Shown: positions 1 to 12,334, counted from the first letter of the stretch. The stretch is 64,000 nucleotides of DNA from Aspidiotus rigidus (GCA_035079385.1 JAVHKY010000024.1:62001-126000); one strand, 5' to 3'. Notes: generated by a model not told the origin, from the letters alone. A program made the numbers and translations.

Positions 1-125
1 AAATACCTCCAATTCACCTTTTTCTAACACACTATCGAATTTCATATATTCATCCTTATTGTCCTCATCTGCCTACTCCGAGCCCATAACCCTAAGTTCA
101 GTAGCAAGGCTCATTAATTTAATGA
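1..125 (+). mobile_element. 3' tail of a LINE (non-LTR retrotransposon), cut by the window start
   Basis: The stretch ends in a block that reads 'CTACTCCGAGCCCATAACC' and then 'AAGGCTCATTAATTTAATGAA'-like sequence. The same order (CCGAGCCCA, AAGT, GGC.CGTTAAT, A-rich tail) recurs at 24440-24520, in reverse at 23520-23600, and at 39165-39235. At 24440 it directly follows degraded reverse-transcriptase-like coding sequence, so this is inferred to be the 3' end of the same LINE family. Only the tail is in the window; the body would lie upstream. Confidence 0.45.
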
Positions 126-3100
126 AAAAAGTTTACTGTTCAAAAAGTCTCACAGTTATTCCTCCCATTGCCTATTGTTTGATGGTGCCTCACTTTGAAG
201 GTACGCAGCTGTGCTTGCAGCTATACTCATGAGGACCCTGTGTAATTTTTGGTCCCAGCAATTTCTTTTTTTTTTCACACAGCAACCTGCACCTTTAGTC
301 TAATAGTTCTTTTTGGCAGACTTAGCTGCATTTGCTCCTGCTTACTGCTTGTAGCTAGATAAAAAGTCTCTAGGACCCCACGACTTCCGGACCGTTGAAG
401 CACCCCTGGAATCAGCTGCAATACTACTTATCCCGTGCACTCTCATCTCTTTGAATATCCACATATTTCATCCTTCTTCCAGCTAGCTATTAGAATACCT
501 TTAAAACCGGTTGTCTCCCGTGGCCTCTTCTAATTTCTCTTGGCTTATCAACCATTCAGCCCTTCCTCTTGTTGGTCCAAGACCGGCTCAAAGTCTCTGA
601 TCCATCGCTCTTCTTAATGCACTTCCTGGTTCCATGGCTATAGCGGTCGCGTAGTCCCATCGACCAATCAAGATAAAAAGGGGTGTTGACAGCATATTAT
701 GAAATCTCATGAAGCCAACGGCGGCTTTAGTATACATCTGTGAACTTTGAAGAATTGTAACAATTACACACACTAACAAATTTCAAACTTTTGAAATGAA
801 CATGAACTAGCAAAAAAGTGTTCCTAGTATTTTTCACACTGAACACAATGCCGTTTGCCGTTTTTTGCTATCTCCTCTAGGTTTCTTACGGTTTCAATGC
901 TTGAAAATTACTTGAAACTAACACTTTTGGAATACTGTATTGTATCATTACAAACCCCAAGATGATATAGAGAGAAGTGCACAGAAATGTTGCTCATACT
1001 TTCCTTTAGAACACATAATATTTTCACTCGATTGGTTACAGAAATCTACCCACTCATTTTTCTGAGAGTCATTTCATGATATTTGAAAGGGGAAATTCAA
1101 GAGGGTCATCCTGGTCACACTAATTCACGTAATGCGCGCGCCTGCACGTTACTCATCGTGCGCCCAGTCAATCTACATTCCCATCATAGAGAAGACGTAA
1201 TCAGTGTTCCCACTTTAGAAAACGTGTGAACGAATTGGGGGAATTCCAGTTTGATAATTATGTGGCATGCTGAGGAAAACTTAAACAAAATTTTGACATC
1301 GAGCATTCGCTTCTGAGTAGTTAATTTTCAGCCTTTTTCAAACTTTGAAACAAAATTCCGAAAAACTGAGTGGAGATGGTAACGCCATTGTATTCAATGC
1401 AAAATGTACGTTTAGAAACAACTTTGCCTGTTTGTATTCATTGAAGGCTGTTCATGTATGGTTAGGTAAGCTGTCAATGAGGGGCAAGAGCTTGAAGAAA
1501 TTGCGTCTTCTAAACTATGTATAAGAGGAGGATTCGGGAAAATTTCGGCTCAATGATCGATCATCAAAAAATACTTCGTAAATCAGTTTCTTTATTCGCC
1601 TTAATCAACGCAATTAATCGAAGAGACCCCGCGAGCAGCGAACGAAGTGAAGGCTCGCTGATCGACTCTGTCTATCGACTTCTTCACTACCAACGACGCA
1701 ACAACGCTTTTTTCCCATTTTTTTTCCGGTTTATGCATGACTTCCTCTCCCTACAGGTCTCTCAGCTTTATATTTCGTACTACCCCTGCTGTCTAACTTT
1801 CCCTAATACCATGTTGTCTCTCCTATCGCCCGTCAGTTCAATGACCGTCCCTTCGGTATTCTCCTGACTTGCTATAGGGATCAAGGTAAGCCAAATATTT
1901 TTAGCAGAAGTTACTATAAAAAGATATAGAATGGAATTCACGACGTCGGAAGTTCATTAACTTTTAATCATCGAATGAAAATTAATCGACCGTTCAATTC
2001 AGCAAATATCACCGCCATTAGAATATTTCCGAGCGATGCTCGAGTTTAATGACCTTTTGTTTTTACTGCGAAAGGCTATGTATTATAAACTCCGGATTAT
2101 TGTGTGCCCTTCGCGACGACGAGAGGTTTCTTTCTTCTTTCGACTGTAGGTTCCTGTGAAAACTATAGAAGGTTGATAGTGCCCCGTTATTATTACGTAT
2201 TTTCTTGACCGTTCTAGCTTCTCTTTGTGGAAGTCCGCAGCTTTAGTAAAAAGTCGTTTGAGCGTTACAAACTTGATCTATAGAAAGAGGGAAAAAAGTA
2301 CTTAAATTATGTTCGCCGTACATCGAGCTTGTATCGTTCTTCGACTATTCATAGTAAGCTCGCGCGAAAATGTAAATATTGTACTTTCCGAAACGAGGAT
2401 AAATGAGTTCGAAGGAGCGGAAAGTGATGTTGCTACGAGTTAAATCCCAGTCTCATCATCGACGGTGAGAAATAAGGGCCTCTCCTCCACACTGCTCGCA
2501 CTTCTTCTAAGGAATGCTCGCAGGCCTGTAACCAAAAGTACAGCTTTGTTTATGATTACGAACGAACTCGAATCTTTTCTTTATGATCTCGCGGCCTCCC
2601 CCTCCTCGAGCCTTTTGCCCTTCTTTTCCGCGTAATTTTACAGCCAGCTTTCGTAATAATGTTTTATATTTTTTATTTTATATAGACATTCTGTATATAT
2701 TATTCCGGCTTATGTAGACTCGCTGTAGCTCGGAGGAGATTTCAACTCGGATACTGAAATTATACAGGACGAGAACGGTGTGTACAAAAATAGCGAGTAT
2801 TTCTATGGCGACGCGAATTTCGCGTGCCGAGTATAACATTTTTGAGAAGACCGTGTGGAACGGAAAGTAGATTGGTTTTTGCGAGTCGGCCAGGAGCTTT
2901 ATCTGAATTTCACTCTTCTCCGGATTAGACGAGAACGCTATATATATACAGTACCTCTCTAGATTCAAAGTTTAAAATACGCTACAATAATGCGACGAAT
3001 GAATTCGTTGACAGTTGATGTTTCTCGAAGGAAGAAAAGAGGGAAATTGTGTATGCTCAATTCAGCAAACGCGAGTCCTCATAGCAAGTGTTAGGTGGAG

Positions 3101-4500
3101 ATAAGACGAATAAAATGATGGCGCAACCGATGGGAAAATACTTACGAAATATGCTGATCTCGCATGTAGTCTTCTTTTTTTCGAGTCTAAAATTTTGTCC
3201 CTAGCTCGTTTAAATAACCCAACGATAAGCCGGTTATGAAGAATAATTTTTTCCATCTTCAAAACCGTCACCTCTTATTTACTTTCTCACGGAGAACGTA
3301 GGAACGTTCCACTTTCTTATGAAAATATTTTTAAAAAGCCTCTCTATCTACGAGCTTCACGAAACTGATGTTGACAGCGCTTTTTGTGCTTTTTCTTGCT
3401 GTCGTTCATCTATTTGACGTTAGCGAATTATAACAGCTTGCCTCAAGGTAGGGTACATAATTCAGTTGAACACCGGTATTCGAAAGGAAGACTAGCTCTC
3501 TCGTTCAAGGACGAAGAAAGTAAAATAGAAATGATAATACAACCTCTTTCCCAGCCCCGATACGAGGTTTTTGAGCGCTACAAACAAGACCTAATTTTTC
3601 CCAAAGACAATAGGCTCGGTAGTGTTTTTTGATGTAAAATCGCCGCTTCTTGAACTTGGTGCTACAATGCAATTGCTTGCTTTACTCATCCCTAGCACCG
3701 GGGCTGTCTTTCCTATCAAAGAACGTGATATACTTCACGCATAATATTCTTCAAAAACTCTGCCTTGAGGAAGATTCTCCTTTTTTTACAAGCTACATTC
3801 AACTACAAAGGTGGTCATTACGTAGCTCGAGAAGAAGGATTGAACTTGAATAGATTTGTAAGAGTATGTGGAACAGAGGAAATTTAGAGTGTTGGTAATT
3901 GTGAAAAAGGACAGAGGAGCCTTGAGAGGGACTGAAAAGTGATTTTCTGAAGTTTCAGAGGTACCTATGGTAGACGCAAGAGAGTTGAATTGTTGGTAAA
4001 GATGTGTTTATTCAAGAGCAGATTCCAGGAAGGATTGAGGGAGAAAAATTTAGAATCACTTTTATTATTACGAATTTTGTTCCTCATAAGGGAGAGAACT
4101 AATCTTAAGAGTTGTCAAATTTATGTCGAATTGATACCATGACCTGAACACTGTAAAGAAAAATATGAAATATGTGATAGTCGGAACATAAATTCGATCG
4201 TGTCGTTTCTAGCAGATGGAGTGACCTCGAATTTTCCAATGAAGAAACGCTTGTGAAAAAGTATACTGACGAAGAACAAAAACCCCAATAAAATCACACT
4301 ACCGAGCGCTTTCGGCTAAACAGCCATTCTCGAGGTATAGAAGACGACTAAACCCAACAAGAACAAGTGACAACGAAGAGGAGGTCATGACTGAATCAGC
4401 GAATCATCGAAATGTGAATCATCCTCATAGACTAATTCAATCAATTCCTTTTCAGGAATGTACCTGTTCAGCACGGTAATGTCTTTATTATTCCGGTGAC
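126..4500. other. No gene recognised
   Basis: I see no conserved protein here. Short open frames (for example 1517-1867 plus, 2678-2968 minus, 3384-3632 plus) have no recognisable domain, and the last begins at a TTG. That one has a hydrophobic start after a possible CAG acceptor at 3375-3377, but it is too weak to call. The sequence looks like ordinary unique AT-rich non-coding DNA. Confidence 0.5.
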
Positions 4501-4539
4501 GATGAATTTCGATTTCTTCTAAAACTAAGCGCTTGAAAT

Positions 4540-5330
4540 ATGAATTTTCCCTGTGAAGAAGAACTTCGGACCCCTCTTTGGGACTATGACCACTTTCAAT
4601 TAAGTGGTCAGCAAACGCCGACTCACCTACTTTTCTTTTTTCCAGGCTTTCTTGTGTTCATCAACTCTAATTTGGAGTTGACGGCTAATCATACCTATGT
4701 AAAAACTCGGGCAATCACCACAGGCCACCCTATAAACACCCCCCCCCTCTAGGCCATCGGTATCGGATCTTTCAATTTGACCAGAAGGCTTTTAACAGTA
4801 TTAGGACTATAAAATGCTGGCCAAAAACCGAAGGGACGGAGGACACGGCTCAACTTCGAACAAAACCTCCCCAGAAACGACAGCCTAATCCACCGTTTTC
4901 GCCTATCAAGGTGCAGTTCGCGGGGAGGGAGGTTGTAGGATCGAGACATTTTCTTGTGAGTCTCCCACGGACCATACGGTCAATGTTCACCTTGACCTGA
5001 TTCACTCTGGCCAAGTGCTTTATCGTCACGAGTTCTTTTTTGGGAAGCAACCTCACTCAGATGGAGTTGAGTGAGGCGATATATTAAGCTATTAAATGTA
5101 GCTAATTTATGGGCAAAAAGTACAAAAGACGACCTGTGGATGACAATGTCGGTGGAAGTACTTTTCCGGTGAATAGCGAATTCGTGGACACCGTCAATGA
5201 CAGATATGGTTAAAATGTCAACTGTTGAGTGATACATGTCAGGAGACTTGGCAAAATTTAAAATTTCGAGCTGAGTTACTAATGGCCGCAGCACCTCGGC
5301 CAGCCAACAGCTTCTACAGTGCATAAGTAA
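4540..5330 (-). mobile_element. Penelope-like element remnant (C-terminal RT region plus GIY-YIG endonuclease)
   Basis: Penelope-like elements encode a reverse transcriptase fused to a GIY-YIG endonuclease. Read on the minus strand, 5250-5060 gives a post-catalytic RT segment with the 'HRKSTSTDIVIHRSS' and 'HKLATFNSLIYRL' signature. Then 5056-4850 gives 'KELVTIKHLARVNQVKVNID', and about 4880-4800 gives 'RKRWIRLSFLGRF' followed by 'PFGFWPAFYSP'. About 4745-4540 gives the endonuclease: GVYRV, C..CPSFYIG, R, DEHKKAW, then SAFADHLIESGHS. At least three frameshifts separate these blocks, so the copy is dead. The RT catalytic half was not found upstream. Parts of 5500-5700 on the plus strand faintly resemble a Penelope N-terminal region, but I do not call it. 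Confidence 0.8.
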
Positions 5331-6715
5331 TTTCGGTACTCACGTTCGAGTTGCAGGGTGTTTGTTTGCTTTGGATATCCAAAATGATGAGTAGTTAATC
5401 GATTAGATACTCAATCAAGAAACATATGAACTGACCTGACAAACCTTTTACAGTTTTTTGGCCTGAATCAGTGGCGTACGACGGGGGCGAAACCAGGCAG
5501 TGGTACTCAAATAATCTTTCACCCTCAAGTCGTCAATCTTGGCATTATTCAGCTAGAGAGCGAGACCTTCTATCAAAAGGCTTGAAACACAGAGTTCCAC
5601 CAGAAAGGTAGGATGATGAACCCAGACCTCTCCACCGAATTAAGAGGTAATGTGCTCGCTTTTAAGATATGTGCTGACCTGATTCGATCTTACCCGATCA
5701 TTCACAAAAACGAAGAAACGGAGGACGTATAATAAAGAGATTAGGGAAAAAATCGTCGACAACAAGCTCTTCATAATCTAATGCCGGTGGAGAAAACCAT
5801 GTCACAATCTTGGAACGTCCAATGTACAACACGAAGACGGGAGAGTTCTAGAAGTCGAGTGGAGCTGAGACTTTGGACTACTTCAGTTTCGCCTCATATG
5901 GGTATAATCCGAAGATAGAAATGCTACTAATGGAAGTGAATATGTAATTATTTAATTCTCCTAAAAAAAGTCGCTGTTAATCTCGAGTCTTCTCCGTCCT
6001 CGTTTATACGGGTTACCCAAGCTCCTTCAACATGGCCATGTCAAGCGGCCGGTAGTCTCTTTTAACTACCCTTCGTTCCTGTGCGAATTTACATAAGCTC
6101 GTCAGTGTGACAAACTGATGTTAGGGTCATTCTTGTCTCGATCCTAGCCTTGTCCGATGTTACGGGTTTGTTTCCTATCACTTTGAAGTGTATGGAGTTT
6201 CTCTTGACTCCCGCTGATTTCACCTCTGAATTTATAACGCTTCTTTTGGCTGAGGTCTTCATGGCCAAATTTGAGGAGAAATTATTCTCCCCAACAAAGA
6301 ATTCATTCACCGCATAACATACTGGTATCATTATGTCGATGACGTTCTCTATAATATAGTCGAGTGGTCCTCTCTCTCCCAGCTTCATCAATAGATTGTA
6401 TACCATTTATTAAGATCACGATTGAAGGCTACTAAAATAGTCTTTCATTGATTTAGATCTTTCTCTCTTCATCAGAAGATTAACTTACTAGAACTCCCGA
6501 TCTCCATTGATGATAGTGGAATTTACAGGAAGCCGATTAACGCAGGCATATCAATCCATAATTATTCTTTCTGCGCCCCCTCCCCGGGCACAAGAATATG
6601 TCATTTATATATACGGCCTTCTATCAATCTGTCTTCGCCCTGATGATTTCATTATTGGTTTGTGTCAATGGTATTTAACTTTGTATCAAGACTTTAATCC
6701 CTAAGAAAACCTTTA
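5331..6715. other. No gene recognised
   Basis: A 105-codon open frame on the minus strand (6089-6406) matches nothing I know. The stretch between the Penelope-like remnant and the left inverted arm at 6716 is otherwise unassigned. Confidence 0.4.
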
Positions 6716-6905
6716 GAAAAACGACGGCTTCCTTAACGAAGTTAAACGAGGAACGCAGGGAACCTGTTTTATGAGTCAAATGGGATATGGTATTGAAAAT
6801 TCAAGGACGCCTAGACGTAGATAAAGCTAGTATAAAGAAGGCCTAGACCTACTATAAGCCTAGTATAATATAGTTTGAGAGTCTAAATTTTTCTCGAATC
6901 TCCAG
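6716..6905 (+). repeat. Left arm of a large inverted repeat
   Basis: This arm begins GAAAAACGACGGCTTCCTTA, continues with AACGAAGTTAAACGA and a CTAGACCTA/CTAGTATA-rich stretch, and ends beside the minisatellite at 6935. Its reverse complement is present at 11010-11179 with only scattered differences. The left arm additionally has about 20 bases (AGGGAACCTGTTTTATG region, about 6750-6772) that are missing from the right arm. Confidence 0.85.
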
Positions 6906-6934
6906 CGATATTAGGATAGCTCGACAGTTGAATT

Positions 6935-7610
6935 TTTTCTAAGTCCTTCTCCTATCATACATAGCTCGAGATTCGAAATTTTTCCAAATCCCCGTCCTAT
7001 CATATATGGCTGGAAAGTCGAAATTTTTCCAAGTCCTCCTCCTATCATATATGACTCGAGAGTCGAAATTTTTTCCAAGTCCCCCTCCTATCATATATAG
7101 CTCGAGAGTCGAAATTTTTTCCAAGCCCCCCCCCCCTATCATATATGGCTCGAGAGTCGAAATTTTTTCCAAGTCCCCCTCCTATCGTATATGGCTGGAG
7201 AGACGAAATTTTTCTAGGTCCCCCTCCCCTGTCATATATGGCTCGAGAGTTAAAATTTTTCCAACTCCCCCTCCTATCATGTATGGCTCGAGAGTTGAAA
7301 TTTTTTCCGAGCCCCCCCCCCCCCCAGCATATATGACTCGAGAGTCGAAATTTTTTCCAAGTCCCCCTCCTATCGTACATGGCTGGAGAGACGACATTTT
7401 TCTAGGTCCCCCTCCTATCATATATAGCTCGAGAGTCGACATTTTTCCAAGTCCCCCTCCTATCATATATAGCTCGAGAATCGGAATTTTTTCTAATTCC
7501 CCCTCCTATCATATATAGCTCGAGAGTCGAAAGTTTAGCTCGAAAGTTGAAATCTTTCCAAGTCCCTCTCCTATCATGTATGGCTCGAGAGTCGAAATTT
7601 TTCCAAGTTT
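6935..7610 (+). repeat. Minisatellite, about 14 units of 46-48 bp
   Basis: The unit reads approximately TATCATATATAGCTCGAGAG, then TCGAAATTTTTTCCAAG, then TCCCCCTCC. Units start near 6954, 7000, 7045, 7090, 7138, 7185, 7235, 7280, 7330, 7373, 7420, 7465, 7508 and 7575, differing by point changes and by the length of the C and T runs. The overlapping open frames in this block on both strands are a by-product of the repeat and are not genes. Confidence 0.95.
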
Positions 7611-7699
7611 TTTGCTGGACGGCGGACGGCGCACGGCAAATTTCTCAAAAAGCCCCCCATAAAACAGATTCCCTGTTAAAACTCGCTCTGTCGTTCTGA

Positions 7700-8120
7700 A
7701 GGCACTGAAGAAAAATGTGGATTCGCCCGCCCTTCTTAGGCCGACTTTCCGCAGAGTTTCTCCCAATCTTCGACAATTTCGTTTCCATCCTGCATTTTAT
7801 ACTACGGTTTCAAAAGCCTAAAGACATCCCCAAACTTGAAAGGAGGGGTGTGTACAAGATAAAATGTCGTGATTATCCGACCACCTACACAGGTGAGACT
7901 GGCCGTTAAATACTGACCCGTATTAATGAGCATCTCGATACTTGGATCAAAAAGCAACCTCGTAAAATTTTTTTCCCCTCTCACCACCTAGAAAGTGGAT
8001 ACTCCTCGTCGTCGTCGTCAGGCTTCCTCGTTATCGAGGATCCGTTGCTTCTCCATCTCACGGAATTTGTTGCCGTTGCCTGTCATGAATACGTTGGTGG
8101 CTCACCAAACCAATCCTAGA
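7700..8120 (+). mobile_element. Penelope-like element remnant (GIY-YIG endonuclease end)
   Basis: The plus strand reads 'MWIRPPFLGRLSAEFLPIF', then 'RRGVYKIKCRDYPTTYTGETG', a stop, and then 'LTRINEHLDTWIKKQP' and 'SHHLESG'. GVYKIKC, TYTGETGR and the EH block are the core of the GIY-YIG nuclease attached to Penelope reverse transcriptases. The preceding W-I-R-x-P-F-L-G block aligns with the remnants at 4540-5330 and 18235-18780. A stop follows GETGR and a frameshift follows the last block, so it is non-functional. The copy starts directly after the right end of the inverted-end element at 7679, as if that element had inserted into it. Confidence 0.8.
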
Positions 8121-10870
8121 TCCTATTACACGTTGGCACTCGGGGCAGATGGAGGTTTCGCTGTTACTGTTCGTTATCCATCATTGTTCGAATGTTCCAG
8201 GCTGCCAGCCTCAGTAAGACTCTTCTATGTTTCTTCTTGTCCTGACCTCGATGGGAAGATCTGCGCAGGGTTATCCCCCCCCCCGGGGATCCGATCGGGG
8301 GAATATTTACCTCCGGAAAAATTTACTCCTGCCGATAGATCCATGATTGTAAGGCTGGTGAGGTTATTTTGATGACGTTGAGAGATGGTGAAGGATGACT
8401 GTGCTGAGTAATAGTGGGGCCCGCACTTTCTTACCCCGCCTATCGCTACGGGTAAGCACCCCTCAAGCTAATGGCACAGATAGCTGAGACGATTAGCCAG
8501 GATATTTAACCTTTTTGTAGCAAGACAGTAGCTCTGTCCAGGGCTGTGGAACGCCGCCGTACATCTTGGAGCTTGTCTTTTCCGCCGCCGTCCCTGCCCC
8601 TACTCAGTCTAGAAGACCCTTTCCCCAGTTGCACCGTGTACTGGCTCTATCTAGACCCCCCCATATACTCTTTGGCTGACCGACCTGATTTCCCACCAGG
8701 ATTGGTTACCGCGATCTTCCATCAGGTTACTCGCCACAACAAGGGCACCACGAGTAGGCGAGTGCGAGGTAGAGATGGAGAGGCTAGGTGATCTCTGGCG
8801 ATCATATATTCGCGTCACATCTCATGGGGCACGAATCCTCCATTTCGAGAGTTTTTGTCGTAAACGGTTGGCTTTGCAGGCAATTGAAGAGGGATAGGCT
8901 CTTCTTCCATTTATTTTATTCGGAATTATATGTGTACTGTAGGAGGAGGTTTCAAAAAAATAGAACATTCGGTGAATCTTCGGTCATGCTCGATCCTATC
9001 TAAGGTTACCTCCTCTCCCCTCGTTCAATATAACTAGATTTCTTTGGGACGTATCCATGTGCAATGTTTTCTTTATTCTTCTTTTTTTTTACAAACTAAA
9101 ACGAAAATTGGCTCTGCTTGCGCAAAACGTAGGTACCCCTCTTCGCTTTGTAATTCCTAGGAACATCGATCGCGACTGTCACGTGCACGTTATTTCGAAT
9201 ATGTCTATTATTCGCGCTGGTTCATACGTACATGAACCCTGAGGGATATTCGGAATGTAATTTACGATAGGATAATTTTTGATATTCTACCAACGAATTT
9301 GGAGATTTAGCGGAAAAGATCGCGCGTCTCTGTATAACGAAGAAAGGTAAATACGGTAGGAGGTTAACACGAAGGCATTTTTTTTATTCGCAGACATTGA
9401 TGGATGATCTACATACCTATATAGCAGCTATACTCATTGCGAGAAGTGAAAGGTTAAAAATGTATACGCGAATCTAGAACATGGGGTTTTACAGTATGTA
9501 CACACATACACACAACGTAAATACAGTGCGTACTGTAAAACTCTCTCGATTCCCTGTCTATATCGCGAATGCTTCGCTTATTGATCTGCGAAAAAACTTT
9601 CGGATAACGGTAGGGTTAAAGGGTTCTAGTATTAGTCGTTTTTGTATAAGGCGCTTGTTTGTTTTGCGGATATACGCTACTGTATTGTCATTTGCTATCA
9701 CTGTGTTCGGTGTCGTGTAGTTTATCCTATTACCGCAGAAAGTAACACTCAAAGGTGAGCCGACTTTTCTGGTATACAGGTGTACGGAAGGACTTATAAA
9801 CATCGAGTAATCGGTACGAAGGATAATACTGTATATAGGGTGATGATTAATTTGAAATATCGTTTTCTACAGACTCGTCGCTTGTCAAGAATCTGATTAA
9901 TGTTTCGGCTCGAATACCCTCTCAGCGAGTGTAACGTTACAGGCTATGATAAGTTTTGACGTATTGTGTATATAGAGTTTACACAGTCGCGATTCCTTTT
10001 CGAGTACGTCATTGCCAGCTTTGCCAGCTTTACGCACTGTCTTCGAGAGGTTATCGTGACAGCGAGTTTATTGAATTCGTGACATTTTCCCTTTACGTTG
10101 AGAACAGGCGCTTTTTATCTTCAGCGTATCGTGAAAGTCCTGTCGAATAATTAAATTTTCAGACTGCGGCAGACTGCATGAGATCTGACATAGGCTCTTT
10201 ACCATCCCATGTTAGTAATCGAAATTTCAGATATTTTTCTCCCTCCCGTACAGATACTGTTTAGATGTATATTTTCATTGAAACCGCTCAAAAGCTTTCA
10301 TTAATTGTACAAAAGACGTGAACTGTCGGCGAAAGCTTGTAGCTTTTTTACTGCAACGAAGGAAGATTGATTTTATAGATACTGCCGTTGACGTTATGAC
10401 ACTTCTCTTTTCTTTATTCGAATAACTTTCATTTAGACGGACCATAAAATACTGTATCTGTCTATCATCCTTCATCTCATGAATTTCGAAAATAATCTAC
10501 GAGAAGTGAGACGACAATTAGCTATGGTACCAGCCTCGCTCGTCAATCAGGGTTTCGGATGAAGAAGCCGCGTTCATGGCTACAGGTGAATAAGCGTTCA
10601 TACAGGCTCGTAGCCAGAATGTGTTTTCAGAGGAGGCATATGGAATTTTAGGTGGGCATACCTTGATACTTTTTTTTTTTCTTCAATAGTACTGGAAAAT
10701 TTCTTCAGGGAGACAAACTGGACGCTGGGAGCGAACCCCTTCGTCTCCCTCAGCCTCGGGCTACGCAACGTTCATGTCCACAAGTGAAGAAGTCCGCCAC
10801 GGCTGTTCGAAAATTTTCCACATGCGGCCGTGATATGATGAGTTTCGGCCAACTACTGGTCAACCAAACC
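8121..10870. other. No gene recognised
   Basis: There is no recognisable coding region. At 8270-8300 a C-run/G-run palindrome (CCCCGGGGATCCGATCGGGG) stands out. From about 9000 to 10550 the sequence looks unique and non-repetitive. The open frames here are short and unrelated to known families. Confidence 0.4.
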
Positions 10871-10879
10871 ATCTGATCC

Positions 10880-11010
10880 AGAGTCAAAATTTTTCTAAGT
10901 ACCCCAACTATCATAATATTTAGCTCGAGAGTCAAAATTTTTTCAAGTCCCCCTCCTATCATATGAAGCTCGAGTCGAAATTTTTTCAAGTCTTCCTCCT
11001 ATCATATATA
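10880..11010 (+). repeat. Minisatellite, about 3 units of the 46-48 bp family
   Basis: The units around 10905, 10950 and 10995 carry the same TAGCTCGAGAGTCAAAATTT, TTTCAAGTCC and CCCTCCTATC segments as the array at 6935-7610, in the same plus orientation. The flanking arm that joins it (11010-11179) is inverted relative to the left arm, so unit orientation and arm orientation are uncoupled. Confidence 0.85.
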
Positions 11011-11179
11011 GCTCGAGATTCAAGAAAAATTCAGACTGAAATATATAATACTAGTCTCATAAAAGGTCTAGGTCTTCTTTATACTAGCTTTATCTAGGTC
11101 TGGGCTTTCTTGAATTCTCAATACGAAATCCCGTTTGACTCATGATCGTTTAACTTCGTTAAGGAAGCCGTCGTTTTTC
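11010..11179 (-). repeat. Right arm of a large inverted repeat
   Basis: This is the reverse complement of 6716-6905: it ends AACTTCGTTAAGGAAGCCGT followed by CGTTTTTC. It also keeps the GTCTAGGTCTTCTTTATAC and CTAGCTTTATCTAGG blocks in mirrored order. It lacks the GGGAACCTGTTTTAT segment found in the left arm. Confidence 0.85.
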
Positions 11180-11300
11180 AAGTCTATCGACGGGGAGGAG
11201 TGCAACTCGGAAAATTTCGGATTAGGGGTGGAGCTTATCTAAAACATGTAACATATCAACAAATCTGATTATAAAGTAGGAGGTAAAAGGGAAAGAAAGA

Positions 11301-12334
11301 TTGGAACCTGTTTTATCGGAGGGGTGTACATTGATGAAAAATGACAGGCGCCGGGAATCGGGCGCTAGCCGTCATTCGATAGCTATTCGCCTCTAAAGGC
11401 TCTGCCAGGAGCGCCACTTTCCACGCTACACTCTAAGGTGATGGTGTGTAATCAGGGGTGCGCAGGCGATCAGCATTGACAAACTTTAGCTTCTGGCTGA
11501 CAGCCAGTTACAATAAATTCATTGGCTGGATCTTAGCTTTTTAAAAATGGGGCAAAATAATGGCTTAAGACTTGAAATCAATTATAATAGCTTAATTTTA
11601 CATGTGAACAATCAATATTTTCTATCGGCTGGCTTTTCGCTGAAAATCTGATATCTCAAAATTCATTGGCTCTCTTTTGGCTTTCCTAAAAATTGTGAAA
11701 ACAAGAGCTGAAGCTTAAACTGAAGCCAATAACGACTTTAACTGCGCATCCCTGTGGGTAATAGTCCCATATGAATAACACAGGAATGATTTTTAAAAGT
11801 TCCTCTTTACTTGATTGATCAATCAATTTTAAAAAATGAGATATACAAAGTTGGAGCCGAGTCTACTCTTACAATTTCAAAACTCTTGTAGGTGGCTTTC
11901 TATTTGAATTTTACAAGAAAAAAGAGCGAAAAGAAAACACGTTGTGTAGTCATTATCACTCAACATTACCTTCAAGTGCAAGCTTTGGAGAAATAATACC
12001 CCGCCGTTATTCGTATGGTAATAGGAGGGGGACTTGGAAAATCGGGGGTAAATTGAGGAATGACGTCATCAAACTGTGCCGTCAAAGACCCTCCCCAATG
12101 CTATATATGATTGGAGGGGGACTTGAAAAAAAAAAAAAACTGATCTGTGACCTCATCAGATTGTGGCCTTACAAGGCTGACCAATGACGTCATTTAACTA
12201 TGACGTCACAGGCTCCGCCCCAAAGATAGGAGGAGGATATGGGGAATTTTCGAGCTCCTAGCTTTACCAGCCGGCCAGCGGACTTTTTTCCGAAAAGCCC
12301 CCCCTTCCCCTTGATAAAACCGGTTCCCTATTAA
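11301..12334 (+). mobile_element. Non-autonomous element with inverted GGAACCTGTTTTAT ends (copy 2)
   Basis: The left end is TTGGAACCTGTTTTATCGG at 11301-11319. The right end is GATAAAACCGGTTCCCTA at 12313-12330, followed by TTAA. Near the right end are inverted minisatellite pieces (GGAGGGGGACTTGGAAAA at about 12025, and again near 12113), two TGACGTCA palindromes (about 12061 and 12185), and a CCGGCCAGCGGACTTTTTTC box shared with copies 1 and 3. There is no transposase frame. Its right end lies flush against a Penelope-like RT frame that begins at 12335 on the minus strand. Confidence 0.5.
11345..11425 (-). other. tRNA-like (possible SINE head) sequence, degenerate
   Basis: On the minus strand, GGCGCTCCTGGCAGAGCC resembles a tRNA 5' end with a polymerase III A box (TGGCAGAG). 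About 50 bases later GCGCCCGATTCCCGGCGCC resembles a T arm and acceptor 3' strand that can pair with the 5' GGCGC. The T loop is too short and the B box is incomplete, so this is not a working tRNA. A tRNA-derived SINE remnant is the likeliest reading. Confidence 0.25.

Larger units (their letters stand above)
6716..7679 (+). mobile_element. Non-autonomous element with inverted GGGAACCTGTTTTAT ends and an internal minisatellite (copy 1)
   Basis: The left part carries AGGGAACCTGTTTTATG near 6757-6773. The right end at 7659-7679 carries its reverse complement, CATAAAACAGATTCCCTG, followed by TTAA. Just inside the right end is a GGCGGACGGC-rich stretch and a run of C. Copies 2 (11301-12334) and 3 (20200-20508) share the ends and the GCGGAC box. 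No open frame codes for a transposase, so it would have to move in trans. TTAA next to the right end would fit piggyBac-type targeting, but the left ends lack a flush TTAA, so the class is open. Confidence 0.55.

Noticed and set aside
5500..5700. Plus-strand sequence faintly like a Penelope N-terminal region (LLSKGLKHRVPPER)
   Set aside because: Too short and frame-broken, and the orientation is opposite to the adjacent Penelope remnant. Not strong enough to list as a feature.
7006..7518. 170-codon plus-strand open frame (and similar minus-strand frames) rich in Ser, Pro and Phe
   Set aside because: It lies entirely in the 46-48 bp minisatellite, and equally long frames exist on the other strand. 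This is what a stop-free repeat gives, not a gene.
6935..7610. Regular repeat array as a CRISPR candidate
   Set aside because: There are no unique spacers between units, the units vary by point changes and run lengths, and the genome is eukaryotic.
11345..11425. Functional tRNA gene
   Set aside because: The acceptor arm can pair, but the T loop is too short and the B box incomplete. It is kept only as a degenerate tRNA-like sequence.
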